From contig NW_003314307.1 in assembly GCF_000143415.4 (NCBI RefSeq), forward strand, positions 1,232,252 through 1,296,251: 64,000 nt of DNA, given 5' to 3'. Numbering within the stretch: position 1 is the stretch's first letter; every line of letters begins with the position of its first letter. The notes below the pieces were generated by a model that ran no database searches, was not told the DNA's origin, and saw only the letters and a list, made by a program, of their open reading frames with translations. Position numbers and translations under genes: made by a program. Positions 54,307-64,000 of this stretch are shown here, in pieces. Origin of the DNA: Selaginella moellendorffii (Eukaryota; Streptophyta; Lycopodiopsida; Selaginellales; Selaginellaceae).

Positions 54307-55281
54307 ATGGCGATGGCGCAGCTCAACAAGGCGCTGTGGTGCGACCGCGAGGTCTTCGCCACCGGAGGTGAGATCGATGTAGCAAAGTTTCGGATGTGTC
54401 GCAACTGGTGGAAGGTGCTGAGAAGATCGATCTTCCAATCAAGTTCGCTCCATACGGCCTTGGGGAGAGAACTCTCGTTGACACGGATGTGAGGCGAGCT
54501 TGGCAGATCAATCCCGAGAGGGTCTCTTGCCCCGAGGTTCCAAACTTCTTCTCGTCCGTGGCTCACGACTTGGCCGCACATGGACTCTCCGTCATGGGGT
54601 TGGATTCGACTGCTCTGGGGCTCGACGTCAAGCTCTACAAGCTGCTGCTCTACGAGGCTGGCGGCCACTTCAAGTTCCACAGGGACACGGAGAAGGAAGA
54701 TGGCATGTTTGCGACGATGATCTTGCAACTTCCGACGAGCATGGGACACAGCGGCGGGGCTCTCGCGGTCCGCCAGGGACGGCAGTGCTGCGAGTTTGAT
54801 TTCTCGGACGGGAGCTCCAGCCACTACTTCTCGATGATCTTCTTTTGCGACTACGAGCATCAGCTCAAGGAAGTGACGAGCGGGTCGAGGTTGTGCCTGG
54901 CTTTTAGCCTGGTGAGAAGCAACGTGGAGTTTATACCCGCGGAGAACGTCCCGTCGTTCGTCTCGGCTCTTCCCCGAGTGAGAGCTCTCTTCCAGCAATG
55001 GGCTGCTGGCACTGGTGATGATCAAGCAGATCAAGCAGAAGGTGATGATATAGATGATGATAACAATGAAAGATGATGATGACGAAGACCATCAAGACGT
55101 CAGCAAGAGTGACAGGAAGGGTCGTAAGCTCCTGGCGATTCCTTTGGCTCACAAGTACTCGAAGACGAGCCTCTCTTTTGTGGGGCTAAAGGGTCACGAT
55201 CGCGTGGTGGCCGCTCTCGTGAGAGCTTGCGAGTTTCTGGAGCTCCATCTCTTGCCTTTAGCCTCCTCCGTCTCCGTGACC
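54307..55281 (+). pseudogene. 2OG-Fe(II) oxygenase gene, frameshifted and with a foreign 3' end
   Basis: ATG at 54307 opens MAMAQLNKALWCDREVFATGGEI. Near 54388 one base appears missing, and the sensible reading moves to the frame VSDVSQLVEGAEKIDLP, open to 55076. The core has YKLLLYEAGGHFKFHRDTEK, with the HxD iron ligands, and CDYEHQLKEVTSGSRLCLAF, with the distal His and the Arg that binds 2-oxoglutarate. The catalytic residues therefore survive. A second shift in the GAT-rich tract around 55060 leads to LLAIPLAHKYSKTSLSFVGLKGHD. The last codons from about 55250 are copied from the 5' end of the hydrolase gene. Substrate is unknown; the fold belongs to the prolyl-4-hydroxylase-like group. 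If the shifts are real, it is a pseudogene; a cryptic intron is the alternative. Confidence 0.65.
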
Positions 55282-55375
55282 TAAACACTGTTGACTATCA
55301 TTGTCTAGTGCCAAATTTGATTTGACCATCATTGCTTAATTTTTAGTCTGAACGAGAAGTACTACATATTCAATT
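55250..55375 (+). repeat. Segmental duplication, left end of copy B (hydrolase gene 5' fragment)
   Basis: TTGCCTTTAGCCTCCTCC through CCTAAACACTGTTGACTATC and CAAATTTGATTTG matches 45327-45406. It carries the hydrolase promoter side and its first codons. The start codon is changed from ATG to ACG, so it is dead. Copy B is then interrupted by about 2.8 kb (55376-58190). Confidence 0.8.
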
Positions 55376-55422
55376 CTAATGCTTTTCTTGTTCTAATGCT
55401 TTTCTTGGGCCAAGAGTCAGGT

Positions 55423-56337
55423 CAAGGGGTGACGAGAAGATGATACTTATACTGCTAGGGCTCCTCACAGTCAAAGAAAGCCCCAAGCTGACCAAACAAC
55501 GTTGCTCGAAGCTCATCAAGGACTACGAGGCAACCGGGAAAGACTTTACCTCCACGTACCATTTGATGGTGGAGTTTGGTCTTGACATGGGCTATGTTAC
55601 TGGGTTGAGTGCACTCAAGCAACAGAAAGCGCTCGGGCAACTCCTGGATAGCACACCAATCGATAAGCCCGACATGTCCAATGTGAGGAGCTGGGTCGGG
55701 TTCAGAAATCCAAGTCTAGGGAACTTGCTCCCGGCCAAATCAGACTGCGACTGCGAGTGTTGTGTTGTCTGTGCTGGGATTTTCCTCGGTGCTACCGTCG
55801 ATGCTGGTGCCGTTGCTGGGGCCAGCATCAACTACCTTTGCCTTGCCTTTGTATTTTTTTGTGGCTGGCCCAGTGTCAGCCTTTTTTTCATTGCCAGTGT
55901 CATCCTCGACCTTGATGTCGACTGCGAGTGTGCGGAATTCGCGCCTTGCCTCCCTAGTCCTGTCGTACTGCTCCTTGGTGACCTCATACTCCACGGCAGA
56001 GGAAGCTGCTTCCTCTGCCTTGGAGAGGTAGGCCGGGAGCAAGTTCCCTAGACTTGGATTTCTGAACCCGACCCAGCTCCTCACATTGGACATGTCGGGC
56101 TTATCTATTGGTGTGCTATCCAGGAGTTGCCCGAGCGCTTTCTGTTGCTCGAGTGCGCTCAACCCAGTAACATAGCCCATGTCAAGACCAAACTCCACCA
56201 TCGAATGGAGGTAAAGTCTTTCCCAGTTGCCTCGTAGTCCTTGATGAGCTTCGAGCAACGTTGTTTGGTCAGCTTGGGGCTTTCTTTGACCGTGAGGAGC
56301 CCTAGCAGTATAAGTATCATCTTCTCGTCACCCCTTG
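55423..56337. repeat. Large inverted repeat: two ~310-bp arms and a 294-bp spacer
   Basis: The left arm 55423-55736 is the reverse complement of the right arm 56031-56337, with few differences (for example an 8-bp length change near 55555). Both arms translate to the same reading (LGLLTVKESPKLTKQRCSK ... VRSWVGFRNPSLGNLLPA), plus strand in the left arm and minus strand in the right arm. Transcripts through it could form a ~300-bp hairpin. Confidence 0.9.
55740..56335 (-). CDS. Unknown protein fragment encoded by right arm plus spacer
   Basis: The minus-strand reading starts in the right arm (MILILLGLLTVKESPKLT, ATG at about 56320) and shifts frame near 56210. It runs on through GLDMGYVTGLSALEQQ and into the spacer (AYLSKAEEAASSAVEYEVTK, then a Lys-rich tail) to about 55740. 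This orientation reads further than the left arm, so the left arm is the inverted partial copy. I do not recognise the family. It lies just left of the Helitron-like ORF and may be its cargo. Confidence 0.35.
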
Positions 56338-56640
56338 CTGGATTTGCTGGGAACTCACTCTGGCGAGCAACCCCACAAACATGCTTGAGCTGGTCAGGAG
56401 ATGAGAAACCGTCCCACCATACACATGGTAGGACACCACCCATACAACACGTCCAAAAAAAAGCACGGAAGGAACTACGAACCCTGGTTTGTAAAATGAT
56501 CTCCTGTTTGCTATGTATGGGACGGCGTCGTCTCAGATCCCCTTGGACAGCAGCTCCTCGAGCGCCTTAGACCTCTCCGTATTCATGCTGTGGGTTAAGG
56601 CGTAGGGTAGCTGGTGCCCTAATATAGTGGATTCGGGCGA

Positions 56641-56668
56641 CCAAATATGGCCCCGGGGCCATATTTGG
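56641..56668. repeat. Perfect 28-bp palindrome
   Basis: The left half is CCAAATATGGCCCC and the right half is its exact reverse complement. It is GC-rich at the centre and sits about 40 bp before the first sensible codon of the Helitron-like ORF. Confidence 0.9.
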
Positions 56669-56708
56669 CACGGACTGGATACTTTACCATACTAAACGCG
56701 CGGCCAGG

Positions 56709-58167
56709 ATGGCAGCTGAAAAACACAAGGATGGAGTTATGGAGGTACTCCACAGCCGAATGGTGGAGTTCAAGCCCTGCACGGCGCTTTACCCATATGT
56801 CCCGGATGCAATGGCAAATGCATGGAGCGCACTAACGGCTGGAGCGATTGGAAACGCACGGACATGTGGTGAGTGTGGTATCACAGAGCTAGGTGGGACA
56901 AAGGGTCGAGAAACATTTGTAAGAGAAGGCGTGGGAATGGATCACCACCATGCACACAGACTAGTGGCTTATTTTCAGACAAGGCGGTCGTGAGCTCAGG
57001 TGAGGGCTGGACAGAGTGGTGGGTATGCAGCATCTGTAACCTACACCCAGACAAGAGGAAGCCGTGGCTAGTGACAGTCTCAAGAGCATATGCAAATGGT
57101 ATAGCAGTCTCACACACCGGGCTCACACAGCGCATGTCAATGGTAGATGTGACCGTCGATGTGCACAGGAAGTTCAATGCAATTGCAAAGGGTGGCATCT
57201 CACGTCCAATGCTTTTGGAAAACCCCATCGTCGACTGGAGAGGTACACACGAGGCGGTACCAACAGAGTTACAGCAGCAGGTGTTTGAGTGGCTATTGGA
57301 GCAAAACCGGTGCACCAACCCACTCTTTAGGCAGTTTTTCACGCTCCATGACCAGTCTGCAGATGACTATGGCCTCTGTTTTGTGTCACGTGGCACCATG
57401 ACGGCTATTCTCAACACATCTGATAGCGAGGGGCCGTTTAAAGACCATGACACAGGGAGCACAAACCAATACACACTGCTCGATGACCCCTGTGCCGGTA
57501 CTTTTAGAAAGAGAAAGGCACAACCATACAACCTTGCCCCACTCGAGTTCCTGAAGCAAAAGCGGCTCAAGATACGGGATTGCAACACTGTTGTTCGGCC
57601 CCAGCTCGAGGCGCTGCTCTTCCCATACCTTTTCCCACAAGGTCAAGGATATCTAGCTGATGGAGATGACATTGTTGACTACATGAAGTACGGCATGTCA
57701 TGCTTCTTGACACCATTCACCATGTACAAGCCATACGTTCTTGCCATGTACCAGGTATGCAGAAGCAGATCTAGGCATCAACCTAAACAAAAACTAACAA
57801 ATGAAGACAGGTCAGGCAGGCGCTGTACATTTCACGGAACCTTGCCAACGACAAGAAGATTGCATCACTGACAAGAGCGTTATAAAAGGGGAATCCAGAG
57901 GCAACAGAGAGTGATGTGACAATGCACCTATGGAAACATGCTCTGCCAGAGACTATCCCAAACACGCCGGAGTACTTTCGACGGAACCTGTATGACCTCC
58001 TCGCAGTCACAGCGGACATTGGCCTCCCACATCTGTTCCTAACTCTGACATCGGATGAATCAAGCACAACCAGGTTTGTTGAGTACAGTGACCTCATGGC
58101 CCGTGTTGCACAAGTTTCTGGAGGGCTATCGTGGGCAAGTTTCTGGAGGGCTATCATTAGTTTCTGA
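56709..58167 (+). pseudogene. Helitron-like transposase/helicase fragment with an intron
   Basis: A reading from 56709 has CGECG and, after a frame change near 56990, WWVCSICNLHPDKRKPW, suggesting a Cys-rich start. It continues to FPYLFPQGQGYLADGDDIVDYMKYG, the block preceding the Helitron helicase-like N-terminal domain. A 58-bp intron (about 57754-57811, GTATGC...AGACAG) joins to VRQALYISRNLANDKK. After a TAA at 57883-57885 the frame goes on to the Rep-like text IGLPHLFLTLTSD. It ends at about 58150 with a short duplicated phrase (AAGTTTCTGGAGGGCTATC twice). The helicase domain is missing. Rolling-circle transposition is the family role; this copy is dead. Confidence 0.55.
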
Positions 58168-58589
58168 TTTGCCTTTGAAACCTTGCATTTGATTTGCCAT
58201 GCTACTTGAAGGACAAATTCAAAATATTTTAGCCCTATCAAAGCATATTATCTTATTAATATCCTATTAAACCAATAGATGGGGGTTAATGGTTTTCAGA
58301 GATGATATTTCCATGATAGATATATATTATAATTTGATGGAACAATGAAAAATTATCTTCTTGATATTTTTAAACACTTGTTTGTGCTAAATATGGATTT
58401 TCTTGTCAAAATCAACTAAAAACTACTTCAAGATGCTCTCTAAAGATTAAAAATTTAGATAACTTTATGTTCTTCGATTTAAATGGTGATGATGACTACA
58501 ACAAGATTAAGTAGGGGCATGTTAATGACAAATGGCATCAAAAAAGAGAGAAAAGGATTTTTTGTGATTAAACTAGTTGTATTAGAAGC

Positions 58590-58590
<1 letters not shown>

Positions 58591-58642
<52 letters not shown>

Positions 58643-58662
58643 TTATATATATATATATATAT

Positions 58663-58749
<87 letters not shown>
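58591..58749. repeat. (TA)n microsatellite, ~155 bp
   Basis: Almost pure TA, broken by two short interruptions. Copy A has only a short AT stretch at the same place (about 46208-46230), so this expanded after the duplication. Confidence 0.95.
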
Positions 58750-58751
<2 letters not shown>

Positions 58752-59234
58752 GTAATAAAGGAAAATTGTAATATTCACCTTTCCTATTTTCAAGGCAAAA
58801 TAAATTGCCTTGCAAAATGTAAAACTTAACTACCTTACAACTTTAAGGCTTGCAAAGAGTCTGATGTAGTTATGCCAACTTTATCAATGGTAGCCATCTT
58901 TGGGTAACACACACTTTAGGAATGATTAAATCCAAAACTTGTATTGAAGCAATCAATTGCCTAACCTGTCACAAGACTTATTGCATGAGTATGACTTCAA
59001 TTTAGTTTATGGCCAATCTTGAGCCTCCAAAGCTATTTCCAGCTTGCAGCAAAATGCTATGATTGAGATGAAACTCACAAATACTCACTCACTAACACAA
59101 GTGAAGCACCAATTATATTTTTTTGTTTCAATCAATGACCAAACTTAGATCTTCTTGGTTGGGAAATATTTCATAACAATATATACAAAAACATATATTG
59201 ATTGATTAAATGCAGTATAATATATGAAACTTTA

Positions 59235-59400
59235 CTCCCCATCCAGGAGCTTGTCATAGTACGTGTCCACATCATTTCCAAACACCGAGATGAGTCCCAT
59301 CCCCGTGATCACCACCCTCTTCTTGGGATCGGTCTCGCACTTTGGAGCCGCAGCAGTGGCCGCTGACGCCATGGCACGGCATTTTCTAGCGTGGCCTGTC
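59235..59400 (-). pseudogene. Captured 5' fragment of a ketoacyl-ACP synthase I gene
   Basis: A ~166-bp GC-rich island in AT-rich DNA, absent from copy A, where about 12 bp stand instead. On the minus strand an ATG at 59370-59372 opens 46 codons ending at the island's edge. It reads KKRVVITGMGLISVFGNDVD and YYDKLLDGE, the N-terminal motif of plastid/bacterial-type KAS I/II enzymes, which elongate fatty acids. About 28 bp of upstream sequence came along. The catalytic Cys-His-His part is absent, so no enzyme is made. Confidence 0.85.
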
Positions 59401-61386
59401 TTAAACATATATATTTTGATTGAAATTACTTGATATTAATAATTCTTTTCTAAGAGTCTTTTTAACTATTTTTCTTGAAAGTGCATGAAACATTTAGTGT
59501 CCCTTAAGAACCAATAGCATTATACCCACTAGAAACTAGGGGGGGCTATCTTTATGGTGCTCATGTCTTTTAGCATTTACCATAGAGAATGAAGATTAGC
59601 TCTACTACATGATGCAAATATAAAGTACTTAATCCATATTTAAATCTTGAATTTTTATCTTATTGAAGAATACTCATCTATCATAACCTAAACTTTTTAT
59701 TTCCAGAAGTTAAAGCATTGTTTATTTGGATAATTTCATCATCAAATGTCCATTATATAAAGAAAAGGATTTCCACTTTGATTACTTTTAAAGAAATTAA
59801 TACCTTTTATAGAACCTATATTTAATCCAAAGTCATTAGGTAGTACTGAAAAAAGTCATAGTCAATCCTTATATATAAAAATACAACTCAAATCTCTGCA
59901 CAAATGTAAATATGATCTAATACAATAAGAATAAATATTTCCAAACTTATTGGTAGAATAATATCATAGGATATCCATTATAATTCTTTAGCAAATCCAA
60001 ATTCAAGCTTAAACTACCTAGTTTACAATAACACTTTATGCTTCTTAATACCATTATTTTTAAAGCACACCTTCTAATAAAATCTTGTAGTAGTGAATGC
60101 AAGTTAGTGCTGGCACAATACAAGAGATAAATTGCATGGACACATATCAAGATTAGAGTTTAGTTAAATTTCATCCTAATCAGTATAATGGTTTTTATTC
60201 AAGTATTACTTTAGAGATAAGGAATTCGATACCCTTAAAATATGACAAAATGTTTTGGCAGCTAATCTTTCTCTCTTTCTGCAGGTTTAATATCATGAAA
60301 AGGAATAAAAACTCTATATAAAATAAAATAAAACATTTTGTGATTTACAGTATCATTCCTTCAGTTTGTGCTTATGTTTGATAACTGTAGATGGTTTTGG
60401 TGTTAGAAAAACGATATGCAATAGATATTAGTTTTAGGAGGGTATGTGTCAAAGAATAGCCAAGTTGTGAGAGCATTTAGTATATACTACTTGTGATGTA
60501 ACCATTAACACAAGGTGTGAGCTTATTGTTATGGAAAAAGAAATATTACTGTGACAAGGACTTTGGCTTTTCTTTAGTGACTTCAAAAAACATTTCTAAT
60601 TTAGATACAAATGCAAGATATACAATATTTTTTGCCATGTCAAAAGCATTTTGTAGTTCATATTTATGGTTTACTTTCATGCTGAGAGAAAATTAAACTA
60701 GCTTTATTAATGTTAAATAGATTATATAAGGAGAAATTGATGGGTACTCTCTTCATGAGATCCTAGTTTGTGACTAATGCTAGTCATGGTAGGGATGGTG
60801 GACACAATTATAAATAAGGTCATGGACGAGGAAGAGGAGGTTATGGTTGTGGTTCATAAGGATACTCATTAATAATGAGCTAAATTGTTATATTGAATAA
60901 AATTGATAGTAGTGTATAGAATTTTAGACCATATCTGTTAAGAAATAAATCATAACCATCAAACATTAAAAACTCTGAATTGATCAAATCGAAATATAAA
61001 AATAATATCCTTAAAGCCCCATTTATTTTTCTGACAAAAGACAACTCTTTCATCTTTATTAACGAAAGTGTTTTATACGTCTAATTTGTTAAGGTACTTA
61101 TTATCTTTTTAGAGAATATCCATCTTTACTGTCTGTTTTATTGGACTATATATATCTTTACCACTTTGCAAGCTCTAAATTTTGGATAATATACTAATTT
61201 ATTAAAGAAGAATGAACAGATAAAATAATTTAGATATTGAACTAATACCTGTTTTATACACTTATTTGGATTTACCAAAAATACAAATAAGCATTTAGAT
61301 GGATATCCCACAATATTATACTAATGAGATTGGCCTAATTGTAACACAAAATAGTATTAAAAACTTTATAAAATTTTATAATTATC

Positions 61387-62409
61387 ATGAGAATGAAAAA
61401 ATTTCTTATATATTTCTTTTTCATTTTAAATTCATTAATATTTGTATTGTCACCACCTTCTACTCCAGCTACTGATCCTAGTGTGATTTATATTAGAAAT
61501 CCCTTTGTTCTTAATGTAAATATATTCAGGCGCACTTTAAGGCATACTTTATTATATATTTACTCAAGGTTTCAAGATGGCCAAACATATCCCCCAGCAT
61601 TACGAACTTTGATCATCATCTTTCGTAGATCAAGGATTAGGATGACTGTAAATTTATATATTTTAGCTCCTGGAGTCACTGGTCCAGAGAGTCTTGTATC
61701 ACATACTTGCACAACTGATCCGACAAGCCCATTTGGTTATCAAGGTCATGAACTTAGAATAATGTTTGAAAGAATTGTAACCTCTATTGTTGACTATGCT
61801 GCATCAGACCCTTATCGTATATCTTTTTGTGCAGAAATCCGAGTTGTATTTTTAAATCTTATGATTGACTATACCTTCTCTGCAATGCTTCCTCATGATT
61901 TCTTAATGCATATCAATTCTACTGAAAAACAAATATCTATAATTCCAATAAAAAAAGTAATTCCTTTGCAAATAACAGATGTCTATAGTGAAAATTGTTG
62001 GGCATTTTCAACTGTACTTGTTGGGCAAAATGCTGATATAGTTGGCTCAACTATTGATATTAATAATAGTATAACTTCAGGAAATAGAAATTTTAAACTA
62101 ACCTTAGATAATAATTGCAAGCTAGTGCTATATAGAATTGGGTACAACACTATCCTTTGGACTAGTAAACATGACTTTAAACCTGTTCAAAATTGTTATG
62201 CACATTTGCAAAAGGATGGTAATTTTGTGATTAAAGAAGATAATACATATCTGCAACCTAAAGATGATAATAACAAATTTATTTATTGGGCTAGTAATAT
62301 TTATTGCAAACCACAACCTTCATGTGAAATCACAACAACACTAGTTATTACAAACTATGGTAATATTATTATTTATTGGAAAGGAACAGTCTTTTGGAAA
62401 GCTCTTTAG
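61387..62409 (+). CDS. Secreted protein: unknown/possible RIP-like domain plus bulb-type (GNA) lectin domain, copy B
   Basis: The 340-codon paralogue of the gene at 48683, with the same start context (TATCATGAGAATGAA) and same stop. By eye about 20 residues differ, for example near the signal peptide (KK for NF), residues 71-73, 115, 120-125, 182 and 332. There are no indels or stops, although surrounding non-coding DNA has many indels. The lectin strands and the cysteines are unchanged. This retention suggests that both copies are, or recently were, under selection. Function remains open, as for copy A: carbohydrate binding is likely in origin, though the canonical mannose sites look degraded. 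Confidence 0.7.
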   Translation: MRMKKFLIYFFFILNSLIFVLSPPSTPATDPSVIYIRNPFVLNVNIFRRTLRHTLLYIYSRFQDGQTYPPALRTLIIIFRRSRIRMTVNLYILAPGVTGPESLVSHTCTTDPTSPFGYQGHELRIMFERIVTSIVDYAASDPYRISFCAEIRVVFLNLMIDYTFSAMLPHDFLMHINSTEKQISIIPIKKVIPLQITDVYSENCWAFSTVLVGQNADIVGSTIDINNSITSGNRNFKLTLDNNCKLVLYRIGYNTILWTSKHDFKPVQNCYAHLQKDGNFVIKEDNTYLQPKDDNNKFIYWASNIYCKPQPSCEITTTLVITNYGNIIIYWKGTVFWKAL

Positions 62410-62521
62410 ATTAGTAAATTAGAAACAATTAACTTGAATAAATTTTTATTAGAAAATTAAATATAATGAAATTAATTTAAAACCAAATGTACACTTTTAA
62501 GACTTTCATCATTAAACAGTA

Positions 62522-64000
62522 AATAATGTTTTAGATATTATAATACAGAGGTAATATGAGTGTGAGATCATTATTGTATATAAGTGGTTTTTCTTAAAAA
62601 AACACATAATGTTATTATCAATAATTTAATTATATTCCCATAAAAATGTATCCCAATGATTCAAGATTAAAATTTTATACCTCATTTAACTGGTACACAT
62701 TGAGATCCATTGTTTTTCTAAAGTAGTCGGACTAGTTGCGAAGCGACATGAATAAGAGGTTTATTTAAGAAGCAATTTATGATCCAATCAACTTTGCAGT
62801 AGTACTTGAGATCAATTTGTTGATGTATCTCTCTCTTCTTTCTGCTTCCTCCAATCTATGAATGTTTCTTGGACTGTCCTCCTAAAGCATGGATTATAGA
62901 TGTATGCATATTGACTGACAAGAGACTTGAGAGATGATGCACACTTGCTTCTCCCTCTCACTTCTAAAGCAAGATAAGCCTATAATTATAAGTCAATGAA
63001 AATGAACCACAAAGTTAAAAATTACTAGAATATAGGTTCTAGATTTCCAATTAATGCCATATATAAAAGAGATTGAGAAATCAATTCTCATGAAATTCTT
63101 GTCTAGGGTAGGAGGTAGTCTTTGGAGGTGTTGCAAGTGCTTGTCTCTAGCAATCTTGCAAGCTCCTATATGATTGTTACTGTTGCTTGCATTTTGTAAA
63201 CTCACTTACTACAAGGTGAGTGCTTCTCTTGTGTTGTGATTTGTAAGGTCTTCTTATGCAAGCTTTTCTATCCTGGGAGCTCTTCTATCTCTCTTCTTGC
63301 CACATCTCTTGTTATTACATCTTGCAATGTCCAAATGTGTGTCCAAGCAGGAGAAAAACTTGAAGTTCAAGCACCCAAAGGAGGACCACTACCCCTAATG
63401 GCAGTACAAAGAAGAACTTCATTCACTGGAACAAGCTGTCTAATGAAGGCTTGGGTGCCCACACCCTCAACCTGATGAGTATCCTAACTATGAGGTAGCT
63501 ACAAGTGGGCCAAGCACAACTTTGAGTGCCAAGCGCACTTGGTGTTCAAGGCATCTCTCTCCATGGCCAAGAAGGACAAGAGAATACATTAATGTTCTTC
63601 ACTTGGCACTTGCCAAAATTCTTTTAAACTTTAGTCTTTCTGACCTTTCCAGTCAAAAGTCAAGCATTCTTTATGCTTTCAAGTGGCCAAGCTCTTGCAG
63701 ACTCAGATGAAAAGGACAACCTTTCTAGGATCCTCGTACACTGGACTTGGTTGCAATGATTTAATGCTCATCAAGATTACAACGCCCACACTGAATTCCT
63801 AGATGATTGTTGATTGAAGCTGACAAACAAACCAAAACAAAAAAGACATACCATTTACAATTCCCATTTTTTGTACACCAGCTACCATCAGTAGATTAGG
63901 CACCCATTAGTGAAAGTTTGCATATTCTTTTTTCATATTACTCATTTGAAATTATTTTTTCAATGAATAGGACATTGATGACATCCTATTCAACAAGAAG
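62522..64000. other. Non-coding AT-rich end of the window
   Basis: Beyond the end of the duplication, only ORFs below 80 codons occur, none with a motif. I see no RNA gene or mobile element that I can support. Confidence 0.5.

Larger units (their letters stand above)
58191..62521 (+). repeat. Segmental duplication, main part of copy B
   Basis: It aligns collinearly with 45680-49811, from TTTGCCATGCTACTTGAAGG to CATCATTAAACAGTAA. Identity is high by eye, with small indels. Copy-B-specific changes are the long TA run, the captured KAS I fragment and short insertions near 60240-60330. Confidence 0.85.

Noticed and set aside
54288-55034. 248-codon minus-strand ORF across the oxygenase gene
   Set aside because: Antisense shadow of a GC-rich coding sequence with clear 2OG-oxygenase motifs on the plus strand.
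58483-58815. ORFs made of Tyr-Ile repeats on both strands
   Set aside because: Produced by the TA microsatellite.
63236-63710. ORFs of 62-79 codons near the window end
   Set aside because: No motif, no codon signal and no conserved neighbour.
1-64000. tRNA or rRNA genes
   Set aside because: No cloverleaf with A/B boxes and no rRNA core sequence was recognised by eye; a tRNAscan search would be needed to be certain.

Overview
The window looks like nuclear DNA of a land plant with very small introns and heavy retrotransposon load. The best fit is a lycophyte such as Selaginella. This is inferred from a TTTAGGG-type telomeric tract, spliceosomal introns of about 38-69 bp, plant-specific genes (TMK receptor kinase, ABI4-type AP2 factor, KAS I fragment) and many Ty3/gypsy elements. 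No species call can be proven from the sequence alone.

Layout. (1) 1-8028: repeats, a short interstitial telomeric tract, and one long multi-exon plus-strand gene (about 2254-7466). It joins a ParB-like region, a methyltransferase-like region with unusual motifs, an acidic linker and an FCP1/NIF-like HAD domain. A 22-bp palindrome family is scattered through this part. Four copies lie in introns at a fixed distance from the 3' splice site and two lie in an exon. (2) 8029-37440: nested LTR retrotransposons. A young, complete 8.24-kb minus-strand Ty3/gypsy element (8425-16660, apparently identical 430-bp LTRs, TSD CTAAG) sits inside an older ~600-bp LTR. Around it are two decayed plus-strand gypsy elements, one split by a small-LTR element and inverted in its 3' half. 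A truncated minus-strand gypsy and AT-rich relics follow. (3) 37441-45349: a GC-rich gene island with a TMK-type LRR receptor kinase (+), an ABI4-like AP2/ERF factor (-) and a 13-exon TPR + metallo-beta-lactamase hydrolase (-). (4) 45327-62521: an old direct segmental duplication. Each copy carries one intact intronless 340-codon gene for a secreted protein with a C-terminal GNA/bulb-type lectin domain and an N-terminal domain that may be ribosome-inactivating-protein-like. Between and within the copies lie a gag relic, an F-box-associated fragment, a frameshifted 2OG-Fe(II) oxygenase gene, a ~0.9-kb inverted repeat, a Helitron-like fragment and a captured 5' piece of a KAS I gene. (5) 62522-64000: no supportable gene.

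The genes do not form a pathway. The main signals are genome-structural: palindrome-bearing mini-introns, methylation-type C-to-T decay of retroelements, and repeated duplication and capture of gene pieces. The duplicated lectin-chimera genes and the ParB/HAD fusion gene are the best candidates for undescribed biology.
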